The position numbers and the translations under genes are program-made. Positions 5,391-7,451 of a stretch of DNA of 7,451 nucleotides are shown here, in pieces. The notes beneath the pieces were generated by a model. The model was given only the letters and a program-made list of their open reading frames with translations. It ran no database searches and was not told the origin of the DNA. The stretch is taken from positions 1 through 7,451 of the forward strand of contig JAEDLR010000075.1 of the NCBI GenBank assembly GCA_016295145.1, given 5' to 3'. Source of the stretch: Oscillospiraceae bacterium. GTDB lineage: Bacteria; Bacillota; Clostridia; Oscillospirales; Ruminococcaceae. Each line of letters starts with the position of its first letter. Within the stretch, counting starts at the first letter, position 1.

Positions 5391-6410
5391 CTATGGCCGG
5401 TTGCCCAGCCGTTCTACGGCGGATTCACAGCCACGGAATGCTGTTTCGGCAATTTCTGTATTTGCAGGAATTGTCACGCGTTCCAATCGAAGCTCCTTGC
5501 AATTTGCAAATGTCCAGGGGAGAATTTTCGTGACAGACGACGGTATGTCGATCTCCGGCAAAGCAGCGCAACCGTAGAACGCCCCTTGACATATGGTTTT
5601 CAAAGATGCAGGCAAACGGATCTCCTGCAAGGCCTTGCACCCGCTGAAGGCATCCTTCCCGATACGCACCAGCAGATCGTTGGTATGCACTCTTTGCAGA
5701 TTGACACACTCGCGGAAACTCTCATACCCCACAGTCACCAGTGATTCAGGGAACACCACGATTTCAATCTGTGTGTTTCCCTTGAACGCCCCCTGCTCGA
5801 TTTTTGTAATACCCGCAGGTATCACAACCTCGCTGCTTGTGCCGTGATATGCCATCAGTACACTGCCGGCAATTTCATATTCCACCACAGGATTCTGCTG
5901 CTCCACCGGCAGCGGATCTTGCATCGGTTCCGGCGGTTGTATCCGGCATTTGCAGATGCCGTGTACCCGATACAGCTCGTCATAGAAAGCCTCCTCGGTT
6001 TTGCAACGGCTGTTGGTACACTGCCAATGATACAATGCCTGTCTGCGACAATACCGCATACGAATGCCCTTAGAAACCTCGGTATCATCCAGATACACCA
6101 ACAAACGATTACGGCACTGTTCCCGGGCAAAAAACAGCTCATCCAGACAGTTTTCGGACATCAGATAGCCCTTGGTTATAAATGCCATGAACAGGTGGCA
6201 ACGCGACAGATGCTCGGCAATCTCGTCGACCCAATCCACATTGCCAATGATGCCCTCATCATACCATAGACGGAAACCGTCCTGCTGCAATTTCTGAATC
6301 ATCGGCAGAACCGTCTCGGCATCGGCATGGGCATAGCTGATGAAGATATATGGGTCATCTCCCTCATAGGATTTCAACATTTTGTGTTCCTGTGTTGTAG
6401 ACTGCGACAT
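5391..6410 (-). CDS. TIR domain / BspA-type leucine-rich repeat (LRR_5) fusion protein
   Basis: 339-residue protein without signal peptide or membrane segment, so probably cytosolic. Residues about 20-130 are a TIR domain (TIR_2-like): box 1 FISYAHAD (23-30), the FRLWYDEG stretch (46-53), and SENCLDELFFA (85-95), where Glu91 lines up with the catalytic Glu of NAD-cleaving TIRs. A linker with several Cys and a Pro/Gln-rich segment (131-178) follows. Residues about 179-333 hold roughly six repeats of about 23 residues, each of the form (L/E)xxIxIPxxVxxIxxxAFxGC, typical of BspA/LRR_5 solenoids. TIR domains signal by self-association or by consuming NAD+; LRRs bind ligands. The joint suggests a sensor-effector, but ligand and activity are unknown. 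Start at 6410 has GGAGG 9 nt upstream and a perfect promoter. LRR_5 proteins are usually exported, so a cytosolic one is notable. Transcribed divergently from a membrane XRE regulator. Confidence 0.9.
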   Translation of the reverse strand: MSQSTTQEHKMLKSYEGDDPYIFISYAHADAETVLPMIQKLQQDGFRLWYDEGIIGNVDWVDEIAEHLSRCHLFMAFITKGYLMSENCLDELFFAREQCRNRLLVYLDDTEVSKGIRMRYCRRQALYHWQCTNSRCKTEEAFYDELYRVHGICKCRIQPPEPMQDPLPVEQQNPVVEYEIAGSVLMAYHGTSSEVVIPAGITKIEQGAFKGNTQIEIVVFPESLVTVGYESFRECVNLQRVHTNDLLVRIGKDAFSGCKALQEIRLPASLKTICQGAFYGCAALPEIDIPSSVTKILPWTFANCKELRLERVTIPANTEIAETAFRGCESAVERLGNRP

Positions 6411-6439
6411 TTTGATGATCCTCCAATCATTTTGATGAT
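6408..6439 (-). repeat. 12-bp direct repeat around the SD and start codon of the TIR-LRR gene
   Basis: On the minus strand ATCATCAAAATG occurs twice with a 20-bp period: at 6428-6439, overlapping the -10 box and probable transcription start, and at 6408-6419, ending in the start codon. The SD GGAGG sits between them. The first copy also forms AATCAT-CAAA-ATGATT, a 6+6 bp dyad. The upstream ATG is out of frame with the gene. Confidence 0.6.
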
Positions 6440-6466
6440 TATAACATATACTGAACATTCTGTCAA
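6438..6466 (-). promoter_or_regulatory. Perfect consensus sigma-A promoter of the TIR-LRR gene
   Basis: On the minus strand TTGACA (6461-6466) and TATAAT (6438-6443) are both perfect and 17 bp apart, with TGT as an extended -10. Transcription should start near 6430, giving a very short leader of about 20 nt. Such strength for a TIR protein suggests high basal expression unless repressed. Confidence 0.92.
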
Positions 6467-6520
6467 GGCATCCGGTTACTTGTTTTATTCGGCACATTAT
6501 GACGAATCGCACAGCAAGGG

Positions 6521-6549
6521 TTGACGCACTTCGCGTTTGGAGGTATAAT
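6521..6549 (+). promoter_or_regulatory. Sigma-A promoter of the XRE regulator gene
   Basis: TTGACG (6521-6526, five of six) and TATAAT (6544-6549, perfect) are 17 bp apart. Transcription should start near 6556, about 190 nt before the ATG. No better promoter was found closer to the gene. Confidence 0.85.
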
Positions 6550-6584
6550 ATCCACAGTCGAAGGTTCAACATTCCCTGCCCTGC

Positions 6585-6604
6585 AACCAAATGCAGCTTT
6601 GGTT
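6585..6604 (+). other. Stem-loop 1 in the XRE gene leader
   Basis: AACCAAA (6585-6591) and TTTGGTT (6598-6604) form a perfect 7-bp stem with the loop TGCAGC, followed by only two further T before CC. An overlapping stem CTGCA/TGCAG (6581-6585 with 6592-6596) would compete with it, so two alternative folds are possible. Too weak to call a terminator. Confidence 0.4.
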
Positions 6605-6657
6605 TTCCAGCTTGCAGCATCCAATCTTTGGCGATATACCGTTATTTTCGCAACTCA

Positions 6658-6689
6658 ACCAGGCGTTTGTGCCCCACTCAACGGCTGGT
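6658..6689 (+). other. Stem-loop 2 in the XRE gene leader
   Basis: ACCAGGCGTT (6658-6667) and AACGGCTGGT (6680-6689) pair over ten positions with one G-G mismatch, around a 12-base loop. It lies about 40 nt before the SD. No known riboswitch class is recognised. Confidence 0.4.
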
Positions 6690-6745
6690 ATGTGTACTTT
6701 TTCACGCGATGGCTGTATACTGAAAACACGAAAGGAGGAAACCCG

Positions 6746-7354
6746 ATGGATCAAATCAAAATCGGTAGATTCATTGCAGCGTGCAGAAAGCAGCAGAATC
6801 TCACGCAGATGCAGCTTGCCGAAAAGCTCGGTATCACAGACCGCGCAGTTTCGAAATGGGAGCGCGGGAAAGGGTTGCCGGATGCTTCTCTCATGTTGGA
6901 TCTATGCAGTGAACTCAAAATCAGTGTAAATGAGTTACTCAGTGGGGAGGTCATTGAAATGACACAGTACAATCAAAAAGCAGAACAGCAGTTACTGGAA
7001 TTGGCAAAAGAGCGCGAGGAAAAGGACAAAGCACTGCTGCACATGGAAATCCTTCTCGGCGTATTGGCAACAGCAGTGCTCTTGATCTGCATCTTTGTTG
7101 CAAACTATGTGCCGATGCCGACTTGGGCACAGATCGTATTGATCATCAGCGGTGTGGTTCCGTTCATCATCGGCGTTGTCTACGCCATCCGCATCGAACA
7201 GATTGCAGGCTTCTATGAGTGCGAGCATTGCCATCATAAATACGTGCCGAAATATACTTCCGTGTTCTTCTCGCCCCATTATGGCAGAACCCGCCTGATG
7301 CAATGCCCCCAGTGTGGCAAGCGCAGCTGGCAGAAAAAGAGCATTCGCAAGTAA
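6746..7354 (+). CDS. XRE-family HTH regulator with two membrane segments and a C-terminal zinc ribbon
   Basis: 202-residue protein. Start at 6746 is firm: AAAGGAGG lies 7 nt upstream and the HTH begins at once. Residues 4-66 are an HTH_3/XRE domain with typical features (IGRFIAACRKQQNLTQMQLAEKLGI, shown in parts: helix 1 IGRFIAACRK, helix 2-3 TQMQLAEKLGITDRAVSKWE, and PDASLMLDLCSELKISVNELL). A charged, Glu/Lys-rich helix, probably coiled coil, spans about 74-98. Two hydrophobic segments, about 102-121 and 126-148, should insert as a membrane hairpin. The tail has CxxC pairs at Cys159/162 and Cys187/190, a zinc ribbon, and a basic end. With two membrane passes both the HTH and the ribbon would be cytosolic. 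It is a probable membrane-tethered DNA-binding regulator; its target is unknown but the divergent TIR-LRR promoter is an obvious candidate. Possibly also autoregulated. Confidence 0.9.
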   Translation: MDQIKIGRFIAACRKQQNLTQMQLAEKLGITDRAVSKWERGKGLPDASLMLDLCSELKISVNELLSGEVIEMTQYNQKAEQQLLELAKEREEKDKALLHMEILLGVLATAVLLICIFVANYVPMPTWAQIVLIISGVVPFIIGVVYAIRIEQIAGFYECEHCHHKYVPKYTSVFFSPHYGRTRLMQCPQCGKRSWQKKSIRK

Positions 7355-7382
7355 CGCCCACGGTGCAGCCCAACATCAAAAC

Positions 7383-7413
7383 AAAAGCCTGAGAATTCAC
7401 TTCTCAGGCTTTT
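7383..7413. terminator. Bidirectional intrinsic terminator after the XRE gene
   Basis: AAAAGCCTGAGAA (7383-7395) and TTCTCAGGCTTTT (7401-7413) form a perfect 13-bp stem with the loop TTCAC. T runs occur on both strands (CTTTTCGTGTTTT to the right on plus; CTTTTGTTTTG on minus). It starts 28 bp after the XRE stop codon and can serve a converging gene from the right. Confidence 0.92.
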
Positions 7414-7419
7414 CGTGTT

Positions 7420-7451
7420 TTATCTTGCAGTTACTTTGATTTGATCATCCA
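7420..7451 (-). CDS. Possible C-terminal tail of a converging gene, cut by the window edge
   Basis: Minus-strand reading from the right edge gives open frames that stop just before the bidirectional terminator: one ends DDQIKVTAR then TAA at 7420-7422, and another ends MIKSK then TAA at 7431-7433. Either would sit 6 to 17 bp from the hairpin, as expected for a gene end. Only about 10 codons are visible, so neither frame can be shown to be coding; the two-sided terminator is the main support. Confidence 0.25.
   Translation of the reverse strand, partial: DDQIKVTAR

Larger units (their letters stand above)
6411..6745. other. Divergent control region between the TIR-LRR and XRE genes
   Basis: This 335-bp region has no credible gene. 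It carries two back-to-back strong promoters whose -35 boxes are 54 bp apart (6466 and 6521). Between them is a weak inverted repeat ATTCG/CGAAT (6487-6491 with 6503-6507, 11-bp spacer) that could be an operator. The right-hand half (about 6556-6745) is the long leader of the XRE gene, with stem-loops at 6585-6604 and 6658-6689. The open frame that covers it would begin inside the promoter and has no SD. Confidence 0.7.

Noticed and set aside
6411..6620. 70-residue N-terminal extension of the TIR-LRR protein
   Set aside because: It reads through the perfect promoter; the ATG at 6410 has a good SD and starts just before the TIR domain.
6521..6745. 75-residue N-terminal extension of the XRE protein
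   Set aside because: It begins at the -35 box, has no SD, and the ATG at 6746 has an excellent SD directly before the HTH.
1..7451. CRISPR array, insertion sequence or integrase
   Set aside because: No repeat-spacer pattern, transposase, integrase or terminal inverted repeats seen on either strand; the partial tRNA-Thr could serve as an attachment site but its 3' end is outside the window.

Overview
The window looks like chromosomal DNA from a low-to-mid GC, gut-type Clostridia, most probably a Ruminococcus-like member of the Oscillospiraceae. The reasons are a secreted protein with a calcium-binding dockerin module (a cellulosome hallmark of ruminococci and clostridia), a MetRS with the HIGN-type signature found in clostridia, strong purine-rich Shine-Dalgarno (SD) sites, and very consensus-like sigma-A promoters with U-rich intrinsic terminators. 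The genus is inference; no marker gene fixes it.

Left part, minus strand (1-3991): the 5' part of a tRNA-Thr(UGU) gene runs off the left edge and is driven by a perfect consensus promoter. Upstream of it lie a dockerin/cohesin-like secreted protein (251-1168), methionyl-tRNA synthetase metG (1282-3261) and the mechanosensitive channel mscL (3488-3901). metG and mscL each have a promoter, and mscL ends in its own terminator. I see no convincing promoter or terminator between metG and the dockerin gene, so these two are probably cotranscribed and end at the hairpin at 206-244.

Middle (3902-5390): a divergent 316-bp region separates mscL from a plus-strand, membrane-anchored VanY-type D,D-carboxypeptidase (4218-5321). 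Its promoter -10 box sits inside a perfect 10+10 bp palindrome that looks like an operator. A good intrinsic terminator follows, and the next gene converges on it.

Right part (5391-7451): a minus-strand gene encodes a cytosolic TIR domain fused to BspA-type (LRR_5) leucine-rich repeats. It is transcribed divergently, across a 335-bp region, from an XRE-type regulator that carries two membrane segments and a C-terminal zinc ribbon. Each has a strong promoter, and the regulator has a leader of about 190 nt with stem-loops. A bidirectional terminator at 7383-7413 and a possible stop codon at 7420 suggest another gene converging from beyond the right edge.

Most of the window is housekeeping: translation, osmotic safety valve, cell wall. 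The accessory interest is the TIR-LRR / membrane XRE divergent pair, which has the layout of a sensor-effector immune or stress module. The vanY operator-like palindrome is the clearest unexplained regulatory signal.
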